A DNA stretch of 64,000 bases, from positions 186,001 to 250,000 of the forward strand of contig NZ_JAJVHF010000003.1 of the NCBI RefSeq assembly GCF_022171985.1. Direction: 5' to 3'. Shown here in pieces: positions 1-8,310 of the stretch. Origin of the DNA: Huaxiibacter chinensis. Lineage in GTDB: Bacteria; Pseudomonadota; Gammaproteobacteria; Enterobacterales; Enterobacteriaceae. A program made the translations under genes and the position numbers. The notes below the pieces were generated by a model. That model was not told the origin of the DNA. It searched no databases and was given only the letters and a program-made list of their open reading frames with translations. The stretch's first letter is position 1, and every line of letters starts with the position of its first letter.

Positions 1-2
1 AG

Positions 3-884
3 AAAGCGTTGCTTCAGGGCAAGGCCTTATCCGCACTGGACTGGAAGTTTTTCTTCTTCTCCTGGTGGAAGAATCCGCAGTACGCAATCGACCCGGTCGA
101 GCATCTGCCGGTACGCCTGATTGATTACTTCGCTGAAATGGAGGCGAAGCACGGCGTCGTCGTTAACGAACGGCAGAAGGCCTGGTATTACGCCAAAGAG
201 AAAACTCTCGGCGACGACATGAAGCGCGAATACCCGACCATTCCGGCCGAGGCATTCCAGCAGTCGGTCGAGGGCGCGTATTACGCCAAGCAGTTCCGCT
301 GGCTTTACACCAACAAGCGGATCGGGCAAATCCCCGACAACTCGCACCTCCCGGTACACACTTTCTGGGATATTGGCGTGGGCGACTCAACGGCCATATG
401 GTTCGTTCGTGAGGTTGGTACTGAGTTCCATGTCATCGACTACTACGAAAACTCAGGCGAAGGGCTGCGGCACTACATGAAGGTGCTGAAAGACCGCGGC
501 TATGAGTACGGCGAGCACTGGGGCCCGCATGATATCGAGAACCGCGAGTTCGGCGCTGACGCTAAATCGCGCAAAGAGCTTGCGCAGGAAGGCTATGAAA
601 TCGACGGCCAGGTGTACTCGATGACATTCAACGTTGTGCCTAAAACTGGTGTCGATACCGGCATTGAGTCGGTGCGTGAAATACTCCCGTCCTGTGTATT
701 CGATGAGGAGAAGTGTGCCGAGGGCATATCTCACCTCGAAGGCTACCGCAAGGAGTGGGACGACAAGCGCGGCTGCTGGAAAGATAAACCGCTTCATGAC
801 TTCACATCACACGGCGCTGACGGCTTCCGCTACTTTGCAGTAGCCAAGAACAACCACAAGCAGGTCGGCGCAGTATTCTTCTAA
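3..884 (+). CDS. Phage terminase large subunit (5' end outside window)
   Basis: This is the C-terminal part of the DNA-packaging motor that cuts concatemeric phage DNA and pumps it into the prohead. The frame is already open at base 3, so the gene starts left of the window and the ATPase domain is missing here. What is visible fits the RNase H-like nuclease domain: a FWDIGVGDSTA segment with a likely metal-binding Asp, followed by HVIDYYENSGEG, and a C-terminal HGADGFRYFA region typical of large terminases. An SD-like AAGGAG right at its stop serves the portal gene 11 bases downstream. The assignment to TerL is firm; the packaging mode cannot be told from this fragment. Confidence 0.9.
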   Translation, partial: KALLQGKALSALDWKFFFFSWWKNPQYAIDPVEHLPVRLIDYFAEMEAKHGVVVNERQKAWYYAKEKTLGDDMKREYPTIPAEAFQQSVEGAYYAKQFRWLYTNKRIGQIPDNSHLPVHTFWDIGVGDSTAIWFVREVGTEFHVIDYYENSGEGLRHYMKVLKDRGYEYGEHWGPHDIENREFGADAKSRKELAQEGYEIDGQVYSMTFNVVPKTGVDTGIESVREILPSCVFDEEKCAEGISHLEGYRKEWDDKRGCWKDKPLHDFTSHGADGFRYFAVAKNNHKQVGAVFF

Positions 885-895
885 GGAGCTCATCA

Positions 896-2347
896 GTGAG
901 TGAAATAAGCACCGGGGAGCAGTTCCTCGTTAATGCCCTTGCTGATGCTATCGGGCGGCAGCGCATGCTGTACGCAGGCCAGCCGGGGAATACCAAACGC
1001 ACGAAGCTGTGGGATGAGTTTGGCTATCCAAACAATCTTGAGTTCGACCGCTATTATCGGGCTTATGAGCGCAACGCTGTGGCGTTTGCCGCCGTGCATA
1101 AGCTTCTCGATTCATGCTGGGCTGATAACCCGACGATCATCGACGGTGACGACGGCAAAGAGTCAACGGAGACAACGGACTGGGAAAAGTCAGTCACTAA
1201 GTTGCTGAAGAAGCACTGGCCGAAAATTAAGGATGCGGATCGCCGTAACCTTGTCGGTCGGTATTCAGCGCTGCTCATTCAGTTCCGCGACGGCAGGGAG
1301 TGGAGTGAGCCGGTAGACAGGTCAGTGGTGACGAGGCTGAAAGACAAGGCCATCGTTAAGCTGATCCCCGCGTGGGAATCGCAGGTCAAACCGGGCAACT
1401 TCGACACAGACACTCTTTCAGAAACCTACGGGCAGCCTGTTTCGTACAACTTCAACGAGCAGCCAGTTGGTGATGATGGCACGTATGGCCCGGTGCGCGG
1501 CGTAACTGTTCATCCCGAGAGAATCATCATCCTTAGTGAAGGATCTGAAGACGAAAGCATGCTCTCCGGCGTACCTTTCCTGCGCGCTGGCTACAACAAA
1601 CTGCTCGACCTTGAAAAGGTATCGGGCGGCAGCGCAGAAGGGTTCCTGAAGAACGCCAGTCGCCAGCTCGGGATTGCGTTCGACAAGGAGACCAACATTG
1701 CCAACCTGACAAAGGCAGCAACAGACGCTGGCTACAAAGACCTTGGCGAAGCGCTAAACGACAAAGTCGGCAAGATGAACCGTGGCACCGATGCGGCCTT
1801 GGTCATGCAGGCCGGGACGCCGACAGTTCTCTCCGTGGCAGCTGCCGATCCATCTCCTACCTGGACAGTGGCCGCTAACGAGTTTGCATCTTCGATTCAG
1901 TGCCCGTTCACTATCTTGTTTGGTCAACAGACGGGGCGCCTTGCCTCCGATGAGGACAAAACAGACTGGGCGAAGCGCTGTAACGGACGCCGCTGGGGAT
2001 TCCAGTCGATGGTGGTCGAGAGCGTTCTTGAGCGCTTCTGGACGGTTGGTGTAATTGACCCGCCATCATCCGGAGAGGTCACACTGGCATGGTCCGATCT
2101 GCTCGCACCGAGCGAGAAAGAGAAGATTGCCAATATGCAGGCGATGGCTGTCGTGGCGAAAGATACCCAGCAGGCATACGGCACACCGGCGGTGGATGAA
2201 AACGAAATCCGCGCGGTTGGTGAGATGGAGCCTCGCAAGGTCGTCAAGACCCCTAACCCCGATGTAAAGCAAACCGATAAGGATCCGCTGACAGATGATG
2301 ATGACAGCGCAAACCAGAATCGGGACGCCAATCGTACCGCGCAATAA
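896..2347 (+). CDS. Phage portal protein (DUF1073-type)
   Basis: The portal is a ring at one head vertex through which DNA enters and leaves and on which the head assembles. The protein has 483 residues, a usual size for portals. Its N-terminus (FDRYYRAYERNAVAFAAVHKLLDSCW) and central LILSEGSEDE and GQQTGRLAS segments resemble the DUF1073 portal family, by memory. I chose the GTG at 896 because AAGGAG lies seven bases upstream. The last residues are acidic and low-complexity. The gene lies directly after the large terminase and overlaps the minor head gene by 53 bases, the standard order of head genes in tailed phages. Confidence 0.85.
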   Translation: MSEISTGEQFLVNALADAIGRQRMLYAGQPGNTKRTKLWDEFGYPNNLEFDRYYRAYERNAVAFAAVHKLLDSCWADNPTIIDGDDGKESTETTDWEKSVTKLLKKHWPKIKDADRRNLVGRYSALLIQFRDGREWSEPVDRSVVTRLKDKAIVKLIPAWESQVKPGNFDTDTLSETYGQPVSYNFNEQPVGDDGTYGPVRGVTVHPERIIILSEGSEDESMLSGVPFLRAGYNKLLDLEKVSGGSAEGFLKNASRQLGIAFDKETNIANLTKAATDAGYKDLGEALNDKVGKMNRGTDAALVMQAGTPTVLSVAAADPSPTWTVAANEFASSIQCPFTILFGQQTGRLASDEDKTDWAKRCNGRRWGFQSMVVESVLERFWTVGVIDPPSSGEVTLAWSDLLAPSEKEKIANMQAMAVVAKDTQQAYGTPAVDENEIRAVGEMEPRKVVKTPNPDVKQTDKDPLTDDDDSANQNRDANRTAQ

Positions 2348-3290
2348 GGCTGACCCGACGCAATCATCGCGGCAGGTCAGCCGGATGTTCAACGATATCG
2401 AAGAACGGTATCTGAACATCAAGCGCAGACTTAAGGCTCTGTTTGATCTGCGCCTGACCGGGCAACAGCACGAGGTTAACGCCGAGCGGTCATGGATGAT
2501 GTGCAACAACGAGGGTGCAGAGCCTTCGCTGTATCAGGTCAATGCCGGTAAGTTCATCTACAACATGACCGCCGCTGAACTGGCTGACCTGCTGCAGGTT
2601 GTGCAGTCGATACTGGATGATGAGCTTCTCGATGGTGACAGTCAGAACCTCTGGGCGATGGACTACGTCATTGCGGAGTATGACCGCGGCACGCTAAACG
2701 CCTTCACCAACCTGTCGGTGCAGTCGCAGGTGTACGCCAGCCAGACGACATTGCAGCAGCTTTTAAGCAGCCCCGGTCATCTTAATCAGGTGGCGGCGGC
2801 CAGGCTGACAACGTTCAGTGACTGGAAGGTTATCAGTGACACCGCCCGCGGCGATCTGACAAGTATCATCACCGATGCAGTAGCGCGCGGCGTGAATCCA
2901 CGCGAAACGGCAAGCGTCATCAGTAAGCGCCTCGATGTGTCGATGTCGAAGGCCAAGAACATCGCTCAGACTGAGCAGGTCGGCGCGCTGCGGCAGGCGC
3001 AATGGAATGAAACGGACTGGGCCGCTGATCGGCTGGGGCTGAATACCGGCCTGCTGTGGCTGTCAGCGCTCAAGCCTACGACACGCCTCTGGCACGCCAG
3101 CCGTCATGGCAGGGTCTACACCACGGAAGAAGTGCGGGACTTCTACGCTGAGAACGGCAACCGCTACAACTGCTATTGCAGCCAGATCCCGGTTCTGCTC
3201 AACGACGACGGCAGTATCTTCAATGAAGGGTTGGCTGATAAACTTGCCAAAGAGAGAAAGGACTGGAAACCAGTTAAGGAGGCAGCATGA
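2295..3290 (+). CDS. Phage minor head protein (Mu gpF / SPP1 gp7-like)
   Basis: Proteins of this family sit inside or at the base of the prohead next to the portal and are often ejected or needed for infectivity. The C-terminal part (from about residue 200) shows the family signature: a helix with IAQTEQVGALRQAQ, then a Trp- and His-containing core (TRLWHASRHGRVYTTEE) and a cysteine-containing NRYNCYCSQ segment close to the end. The start is uncertain among three consecutive ATG codons at 2295; an ATG at 2385 would avoid the long overlap with the portal gene. The stop codon overlaps the ATG of the next small gene (ATGA). Confidence 0.82.
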   Translation: MMMTAQTRIGTPIVPRNKADPTQSSRQVSRMFNDIEERYLNIKRRLKALFDLRLTGQQHEVNAERSWMMCNNEGAEPSLYQVNAGKFIYNMTAAELADLLQVVQSILDDELLDGDSQNLWAMDYVIAEYDRGTLNAFTNLSVQSQVYASQTTLQQLLSSPGHLNQVAAARLTTFSDWKVISDTARGDLTSIITDAVARGVNPRETASVISKRLDVSMSKAKNIAQTEQVGALRQAQWNETDWAADRLGLNTGLLWLSALKPTTRLWHASRHGRVYTTEEVRDFYAENGNRYNCYCSQIPVLLNDDGSIFNEGLADKLAKERKDWKPVKEAA

Positions 3291-3442
3291 AGGTATGGGT
3301 TGTAATCTCTGGGGTTCCATATGAATCGTCTGAAGCTATCGAGGGCGTTTATTCTTCTGAAGAAAAGGCAAAGGAAAAGCTAGCCACCTTAGATAATGAT
3401 TCGCTTAGCTATGCATATTATGAAGAGTGCGAAGTCGAATAA
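3287..3442 (+). CDS. Small phage protein, 51 residues, moron-like
   Basis: The ATG overlaps the stop of the minor head gene (ATGA) and follows an AGGAGG ribosome site, so translation is probably coupled. The product begins MKVWVVISGVPYE and continues with a SSEEKAKEKL helix; it resembles the short DUF7336-type proteins found in many phages, but that is from memory and I assign no function. Base composition is clearly more AT-rich than the neighbouring head genes. It is followed at once by an intrinsic terminator (3460). A small AT-rich gene ending in its own terminator within a late operon is the usual form of a moron, an inserted accessory gene. Confidence 0.7.
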   Translation: MKVWVVISGVPYESSEAIEGVYSSEEKAKEKLATLDNDSLSYAYYEECEVE

Positions 3443-3459
3443 GCATAACAATCAAAATA

Positions 3460-3481
3460 GGTCGCTCCGGCGGCCTTTTTT
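3460..3481 (+). terminator. Intrinsic terminator after small gene 3287-3442
   Basis: Stem GGTCGC/GCGGCC with loop TCCG (one T-G pair) followed by six T. An almost identical hairpin stands at 8272. The bases after the T-run (ATTGCCTGAA) are also shared with the other two internal terminators at 8272 and 14032. Confidence 0.8.
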
Positions 3482-3510
3482 ATTGCCTGAAATCCATCAA
3501 TGAGGACGCT

Positions 3511-3684
3511 ATGTGGCAATTATCCTATGACCTTAACTTCCCAATCCGTGGCTGGGTTTACTCAAAGCCTTTAGAAATGCGCTGGGACAATGGAAGCGTT
3601 GAGAATGTCCGCTTATGCCATTTCTTCCCTGTCAGGCCAACCAAGAAGCAACTCCGCCAAGCGCGTAAAAACAAGCTCCACTAA
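3511..3684 (+). CDS. Small phage protein of unknown function, 57 residues
   Basis: The reading frame is open from further upstream, but the ATG at 3511 has a GAGGA ribosome site seven bases before it and lies after the terminator, so this start is preferred. The product starts MWQLSYDLNFPIRGW and ends with a basic tail (KKQLRQARKNKLH). It contains no membrane segment and no motif I know. The gene is separated from the DUF2213 gene by only 12 bases and shares its orientation, so it belongs to the head operon. It might be a head-assembly accessory factor; I have no evidence for this beyond position. Confidence 0.6.
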   Translation: MWQLSYDLNFPIRGWVYSKPLEMRWDNGSVENVRLCHFFPVRPTKKQLRQARKNKLH

Positions 3685-3696
3685 TGAGGACACAGC

Positions 3697-5094
3697 ATGA
3701 AACGCAACCGCGTTAACGTGCTGACCGTCGTCAACTCCGCTTCAAACATCACCACTGAAACCATCGACGGCAAGCCACATATCGTGGTTCGCGGCATCAC
3801 GCCTGTCGTGGACGATATCGTGATGAACCGGAAGTTGTACCCGGCAGCAGAAATCGAAAAGGCCTACAACACGCTTGAGCGTAACCCGATGCCGCTGGGC
3901 CACCCGAAAGTGGACGGAAAGCATGTGTCGGCACGCGATGTCCGGGCGGTGAATGAGTATCACGTAGGTGCCTGGCTACAGAATGTCAGCCATAACGACG
4001 GGAAGGTGACGGGCGACATGTACGTCAACCGCCAGTACGCCGAATCCAGCGAGAAGGGCAAGCGCCTGATTAACCGACTGGATGAGATGCTGGCTGGTAC
4101 CAACGCCGACCCGATCCATATCTCTACCGGCCTGCTGTATTCCGGCATTGCCGCCAATGGCGAGTCGAAGGGCAAAAAGTACAACGAGATCGCCACCAAC
4201 ATGATGTTTGACCATGTGGCGGTGCTGCTTGATGAGCCGGGCGCCGGAACGCCGGAGGAGGGCGTGGGCATCTTCGTTAACTCAGAAGGTGATGAGCAGC
4301 AGATCGAAGTTGCCCGCCTTTCCGATGGTATCGACTGCACCCGCGACGGACTGCTCAACAAGACCAAATTCTTCTTCACCAACGCCTCAAACTTCTCATT
4401 CGACGACATCTCCCAGGCTATCAGCGACAAGCTGCGCGAGGGTGATACCGAAGATAAGTGGCTTTGGCCTGAAACGGTGTGGCCGGACAGCTTCATCTAC
4501 CGCAATGACACCAAATACCTGAAGCAGAAGTACCTCATCGATGATGGCGGCAAGGCCGTGTTCGTCGGCGAACCTGTAGAAGTCGTGCGCAAACCCACTG
4601 AGTACGAGATTAAAACCAACGGAGAGAACGATCCGATGAAAGAACTGATTATCAATGCGCTGAAAGCCGCTGGTAAGCCGACTGATGGCAAGTCTGATGC
4701 CGAGCTGATAGACGCTTACAACCAGATGGCCGCCGAGAAGGCAAAGCCAAAAGAGGAAACGCCTGAAGAGAAGGCCGCCCGCGAGAAGAAAGAGGCGGAT
4801 GACAAGAAGGCGAAAGACACCGCGACCAATGGTGAAGACATGCCGGCGTGGGCGCAGAAACTCTCCGATCGCGTGGACGTCGTTTTCAACAGCCTGAACG
4901 CCAACGCTGACAAAGAGAAAGGCGAAAAGCGCGCGGCCGTGAAACTGGCACTGAACATGAGCGATGACGAAGTCGCAGATCTGGACGGCAAGGCTCTCGA
5001 CCGGCTGTATGCCAACAGCCAGAAATCTACCGGCCTGAATGGTGCATTCCGTCAGGTCAATTCCTCTCAATCAGTCAGCGAAATGCCGGAGTAA
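3697..5094 (+). CDS. DUF2213 head protein (probable prohead protease/scaffold)
   Basis: The 465-residue protein matches the DUF2213 group by its N-terminal half: a GITPVVDDIVMNRKLYPA start, a PLGHPKVDGKHVS segment with a conserved His, and a later HISTGLLYSG region. Members occupy the prohead protease/scaffold position and the His and Ser segments fit a serine protease, which is inference here. Residues about 340-400 are a Lys/Glu/Ala-rich stretch predicted to be helical or coiled, as in scaffold domains. The gene lies between the portal/minor head genes and the decoration and capsid genes. A GAGGACAC ribosome site precedes the ATG. Confidence 0.75.
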   Translation: MKRNRVNVLTVVNSASNITTETIDGKPHIVVRGITPVVDDIVMNRKLYPAAEIEKAYNTLERNPMPLGHPKVDGKHVSARDVRAVNEYHVGAWLQNVSHNDGKVTGDMYVNRQYAESSEKGKRLINRLDEMLAGTNADPIHISTGLLYSGIAANGESKGKKYNEIATNMMFDHVAVLLDEPGAGTPEEGVGIFVNSEGDEQQIEVARLSDGIDCTRDGLLNKTKFFFTNASNFSFDDISQAISDKLREGDTEDKWLWPETVWPDSFIYRNDTKYLKQKYLIDDGGKAVFVGEPVEVVRKPTEYEIKTNGENDPMKELIINALKAAGKPTDGKSDAELIDAYNQMAAEKAKPKEETPEEKAAREKKEADDKKAKDTATNGEDMPAWAQKLSDRVDVVFNSLNANADKEKGEKRAAVKLALNMSDDEVADLDGKALDRLYANSQKSTGLNGAFRQVNSSQSVSEMPE

Positions 5095-5097
5095 AAA

Positions 5098-5538
5098 ATG
5101 GCTAAAGATGGAAAACACGTAATTCACGCGGGCGGTATCTTCGCGAACCCACAACTTCATCGTGAAGGTGCTGCAGCCGCTGATACTCTTCCCGGTACGA
5201 TTGGTTTCTTCGATAACACCACGAAGAAATTCACCGCTTCCGTGGATGGTAATGAAGCCGCGATCCTCTACGTAGCCAACTATGACTACCTGCGTTGCAA
5301 AACTGTAGACGACGTCATCAAGGCTGGCGATTGGGTTGTTGCTTTCCACCCAACTCCGGGCGTTTTCTTCAACGTTCCAGCTGCAGCAGGAACTTACACA
5401 AAAGGGCAGCCACTCTCTGTAGCCAACGGTCGCGTTAAAGCTGTCGGCACTGATGAATCGGTCCGCTGCTACGTAGAAGAAGACCGCTCATACACCATTT
5501 CGACAGCAGGCCAGCTCCTGCGCGTTGTCATCAAATAA
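5098..5538 (+). CDS. Probable capsid decoration / structural cement protein
   Basis: The 146-residue product has no cysteine-rich or membrane features and starts only three bases after the DUF2213 gene. It appears beta-rich, with short segments such as GTIGFFDNTTKKF, GDWVVAFHPTPGVFF and a Gly/Ala turn region, and a C-terminal QLLRVVIK strand. Small proteins directly before the capsid gene in this arrangement usually stabilise the expanded head from the outside (lambda gpD role), which is the basis of the call. No enzymatic motif is visible. The alternative is another head protein of unknown role. Confidence 0.6.
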   Translation: MAKDGKHVIHAGGIFANPQLHREGAAAADTLPGTIGFFDNTTKKFTASVDGNEAAILYVANYDYLRCKTVDDVIKAGDWVVAFHPTPGVFFNVPAAAGTYTKGQPLSVANGRVKAVGTDESVRCYVEEDRSYTISTAGQLLRVVIK

Positions 5539-5549
5539 GGAGCACCTGA

Positions 5550-6626
5550 ATGTTTGTATTCTCCACTAAGCAGGCGACCGAAAGCGGGAACCTCGAAGCC
5601 AACATGGCTCAGTTCAAAGAACTGAAGTTCGCTCGTAACTCAAGCGCTCAGGCTGTGGCTGATTTCATCGCACGCACCCGTGTGCGCGGCGAAGCTGCGA
5701 ATGCCCCAGCTCTTGACGCAGTCAATGCTGTCGACGACATCCGCCGCCTGTACAAGGCCTATGACCAGACTGTACTCGAGCAGTTTGAGCCGAACACCGA
5801 GTTCACGCTGCTGAACGACCTAATGCCGTTGTCTCGCTCTGTTCGTCTGGAAGAGTCTGTGTACGAATACGCTCGCACTGGCGGCCGTGGCTGGGCGCAT
5901 ACCTCAATGTCCGGTCAGATTGGTGCTGCGCTGGATGCGAAGTCTTACACCTTCGATGGCACCATGGTGCCGATCCACGACAGCGGCTTTAAGTTCAACT
6001 GGCGTGATCCGGTATTCAATAAAGGCTCTGCGCTCTCGTCCCTAGCTGACGCTCAGGCCGGATCTGTTGATGATGTTCGTCGCCAGTATGTGGACTACAT
6101 CTGGGAAGGTTTCCGCGATGCGGCCGGTAATTACATCAAATTTGATGACAAGACCTGGAAAGGGCTGCGTCACGATGAGCGTGTAGCGCAGGTCACACTG
6201 ACGGTTAACTTCGCAACCAGCACCGACCCGAAAGCGATGCGTGCGGCGGCGATCGCCCTACGTGACGTCCTCAAGCTGCAGAACATGCAGTACGGGCAGC
6301 AGACGTGGTACGTCTCCAGCGAAATCATGTCCAACTGGGAGCAGTACTTCGATGTGAACTCTCTCCGCACCGTTCTGGAAGAGATCTCCAAGCTGTCAGG
6401 CATCTCGGCAATCAAAGAAGATGCAGAGCTTACCGGCAATGAAATCGTAATCGTGCCGCTGCAGGCTGGCGTGATTGCTCCCATCGTCGGCCAGGCGTTC
6501 GGCACCGTCGCTGATCCGCGTCAGTTCTACAACTCAGATTACGTTTGGCGTACCTGGGGTGCTGCTGGCCTGATGGTTAAGCAGGACATCAACGGTCACT
6601 ACTCTGTTATTCACGCTTCGAGCTAA
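5550..6626 (+). CDS. Major capsid protein (DUF2184-like, HK97 fold expected)
   Basis: The 358-residue protein is the best capsid candidate by size, position and sequence. Features include RSVRLEESVYEYARTGGRGW in the middle, where capsid proteins carry the E-loop, and a QDINGHYSVIHAS C-terminal strand. It resembles DUF2184 capsid proteins by memory. Start ATG at 5550 has an AAGGAG site eight bases upstream; an ATG at 5604 (MAQFKELKFAR) is in frame and could be a mature or alternative N-terminus. It follows the decoration gene by 11 bases and precedes the connector genes. I infer cleavage of the N-terminus only as a possibility. Confidence 0.85.
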   Translation: MFVFSTKQATESGNLEANMAQFKELKFARNSSAQAVADFIARTRVRGEAANAPALDAVNAVDDIRRLYKAYDQTVLEQFEPNTEFTLLNDLMPLSRSVRLEESVYEYARTGGRGWAHTSMSGQIGAALDAKSYTFDGTMVPIHDSGFKFNWRDPVFNKGSALSSLADAQAGSVDDVRRQYVDYIWEGFRDAAGNYIKFDDKTWKGLRHDERVAQVTLTVNFATSTDPKAMRAAAIALRDVLKLQNMQYGQQTWYVSSEIMSNWEQYFDVNSLRTVLEEISKLSGISAIKEDAELTGNEIVIVPLQAGVIAPIVGQAFGTVADPRQFYNSDYVWRTWGAAGLMVKQDINGHYSVIHASS

Positions 6627-6635
6627 GGAAACAAT

Positions 6636-7037
6636 ATGGCACTCGTAAAGGTATTGGTAGCAAACCTCTTTGCCGGTGCCAGCCTTCAAAAGCTGGAGGC
6701 TGGACAGGTTTATGACGTCGACGACTCAATCGCTGAAAAGTGGATTGAGCAGGGCAAGGTTGAGAAATCTACGGAGAAGAAGGGTGAAAAGCTCGTCTTC
6801 GAAGTGGCGACACCGTCTGCGCCTGTTGCATCCGGTGCATCCGATCTGCAGGCAAAACTCAACGAAGCTTTGGTACAACTGGAACATGCCAGATCTGAAA
6901 TTGAGGCTAAGGATAAAGAGCATGCCGGGGTGATTGAGCAGTTGAAACAGGAAAGTGCAGTTAAATTGGACGCAGAAACAAAACGCGCTGACGAAGCCGA
7001 AGCAGCACTGGCGGAAGCAACCAAGAAGGCGAAATAA
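6636..7037 (+). CDS. Phage head-region protein with C-terminal coiled coil
   Basis: The 133-residue protein has two parts. Residues 1-50 look like a small folded domain with ALVKVLVANLFAG and a GQVYDVDDSIAEKWIEQGK segment, as seen in the short proteins that follow capsid genes in many phages. Residues about 68-133 are a long charged helix rich in Ala, Glu and Lys (KLNEALVQLEHARSEIEAK), very likely a coiled coil. The gene sits between the capsid and head-tail connector genes. I do not know a function for it; a minor head or head-completion role is inferred from position. Confidence 0.65.
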   Translation: MALVKVLVANLFAGASLQKLEAGQVYDVDDSIAEKWIEQGKVEKSTEKKGEKLVFEVATPSAPVASGASDLQAKLNEALVQLEHARSEIEAKDKEHAGVIEQLKQESAVKLDAETKRADEAEAALAEATKKAK

Positions 7038-7039
7038 CC

Positions 7040-7420
7040 ATGGCTGACCCAATCACAGCGGCAGACGTGCAGGCGTTCCTCGGTGAATTGGGTTACTCCA
7101 TCCCGGGCGCGCTGCTGGATCCGATTCTTTGCGTGGTGAACAAGATTATCCCGTGTCTCGATGGCGCAGGGTATGACGAGTGCTCCGCAAAGCTGATTCT
7201 GATGTACGCCGCCGCTCTCATGGCTACGTCGTCCGGTGCGCGCCGCATCAAATCACAGGGTGCGCCGTCTGGCGCGTCCCGTTCATTTGAGTACGGCGAC
7301 GATGGCGTCACCTGGCTGCGCGACTCGCTGGCCCGGCTCGATACCAGCGGCTGCACCGGTGAGTTGCCGATTAGCGCTGGTAACAGTGTCGGGTTCTTCG
7401 ATGTGGTCGGGGGCTGCTGA
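7040..7420 (+). CDS. Head-tail connector (adaptor) protein
   Basis: The 126-residue protein has a helical composition: TAADVQAFLGELGYSIPGALLDPILCVVNKI, then AKLILMYAAALMATS, then a Gly/Ser stretch, matching the pattern of adaptor proteins that bind the portal and lengthen the neck channel (HK97 gp6 and lambda gpW-like roles). Its place directly after the capsid block and before the tail genes supports this. The ATG starts two bases after the upstream stop, and its own stop overlaps the next start by one base (TGATG). The fold assignment is inference; I saw no diagnostic motif. Confidence 0.62.
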   Translation: MADPITAADVQAFLGELGYSIPGALLDPILCVVNKIIPCLDGAGYDECSAKLILMYAAALMATSSGARRIKSQGAPSGASRSFEYGDDGVTWLRDSLARLDTSGCTGELPISAGNSVGFFDVVGGC

Positions 7421-7593
7421 TGACCTACAAATCAGTTAAGCACGGCCTTCCGCGCTCGTTCACCCGCGTCTGGGTGATGACAGACACCGGGCGGGAGACT
7501 ACCGGCTACGTGAAGTCGGACGGTGAGTGGTTCATCAACTGCCCGCGCATTCGTGCGACTGGCGCGAAGGTGCTGCGCTGGAAGGAGGGCTGA
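7420..7593 (+). CDS. Small phage protein in connector block, 57 residues
   Basis: ATG at 7420 overlaps the preceding TGA by one base and the gene's own TGA overlaps the next ATG by one base, so the three genes are translationally coupled. The product is basic and contains RVWVMTDTGRETTGYVK and a CPRIRATGAKVLRW segment. It has no membrane helix. Codon use and GC content equal those of the neighbours, so it is a native part of the head-tail joining block, unlike the AT-rich genes at 3287 and 8038. I do not recognise its family; a role in neck assembly is inferred only from location. Confidence 0.6.
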   Translation: MTYKSVKHGLPRSFTRVWVMTDTGRETTGYVKSDGEWFINCPRIRATGAKVLRWKEG

Positions 7594-7943
7594 TGTCATC
7601 GGTAGCGAACTGGAGCTATACCGCGACAGCGACCATCTGGCGCAAGCTGGAGGGCAATGACGAATACGGCGATCCGCTGGGCTATGCCGAGCCTGAGCAA
7701 ATCCTCTGTGATTACGAGGGTGGGCTCAGCAAGAGGTTAGCCAGCTTGGGCACCGAAATCGTCGTGAAGAACACAGTCTGGACTGAGTTTGCACTGGCGG
7801 CAGCCGGTGATTACCTGCTGATTGGCATATCGACCGAAGCCGATCCGGTTGTCGCCGGTGCCGACGAGGTGCGGCAGGTTATCCGCTACGCCGATACGTT
7901 TGAGCGCCTGGCAGATGATTACGCCATTATGACAGGAGTATGA
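7593..7943 (+). CDS. Probable head closure / head-tail joining protein
   Basis: The 116-residue product starts MSSVANWSYTATATIWRK at an ATG overlapping the upstream stop; the frame is open further upstream, but the coupled ATG fits the pattern of this block. It seems beta-rich, with a conserved-looking VVKNTVWTEF and GDYLLIGISTEADP stretch ending in DEVRQVIRYADTFERL. Size, secondary structure and position agree with stopper proteins (SPP1 gp16 or lambda gpFII role) that close the neck before tail joining. This is inference from context, not from a motif. Confidence 0.6.
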   Translation: MSSVANWSYTATATIWRKLEGNDEYGDPLGYAEPEQILCDYEGGLSKRLASLGTEIVVKNTVWTEFALAAAGDYLLIGISTEADPVVAGADEVRQVIRYADTFERLADDYAIMTGV

Positions 7944-8037
7944 CAATGCTTTCTGCAAATTACTTTCATAGAATTAGGGCTGTGGACAGTACTAGAAGTT
8001 TGCTGTTGATACCCAAAACAAACTAAGGACTATTCGA

Positions 8038-8253
8038 ATGCAGCAGTGGTTTTACGCCTATGAAGTAATCAAAGAAGGTGAAGTAATACAACGTTTTTCA
8101 GGGGTTTACCCTGGGAAAGCATGTTTTAAAGATGCAGACATACTAGCCATTGATTTTAGCGACCCCGAAGAGGTCATGGGTGATTTGCAAACCAAAGAGT
8201 TAATCTCTCGGCATAATTGCAGCGTATATTTTACGGCATTCAATCGTCTATAA
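8038..8253 (+). CDS. Small AT-rich cargo gene (moron-like), unknown function
   Basis: The 71-residue protein begins MQQWFYAYEVIKEGE and contains a FSGVYPGKACFKDADILAIDF segment and one internal cysteine pair (Cys near residues 27 and 60). It is much more AT-rich than the connector genes on both sides and is isolated: 94 bases without a convincing gene precede it and an intrinsic terminator follows 18 bases after its stop. An AAGGA ribosome site lies upstream. The placement between two structural genes and the terminator make it a moron candidate, perhaps expressed in the lysogen. I found no clear promoter. I do not recognise the protein and assign no function. Confidence 0.62.
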   Translation: MQQWFYAYEVIKEGEVIQRFSGVYPGKACFKDADILAIDFSDPEEVMGDLQTKELISRHNCSVYFTAFNRL

Positions 8254-8271
8254 AATTTCGTGGCTCTAAAA

Positions 8272-8293
8272 GGTCGCTCCTGCGGCCTTTTTT
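8272..8293 (+). terminator. Intrinsic terminator after cargo gene 8038-8253
   Basis: Stem GGTCGC/GCGGCC with loop TCCT and six T, the same stem as at 3460. The following ATCGCCTGGAGA matches the boundary after the terminator at 14032. Confidence 0.8.
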
Positions 8294-8310
8294 ATCGCCT
8301 GGAGAAAGCC

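Noticed and set aside
7946-8026. 26-codon frame before the AT-rich gene at 8038
   Set aside because: Very short and without recognisable product or coupling; it may be the leader of 8038, but coding could not be supported.
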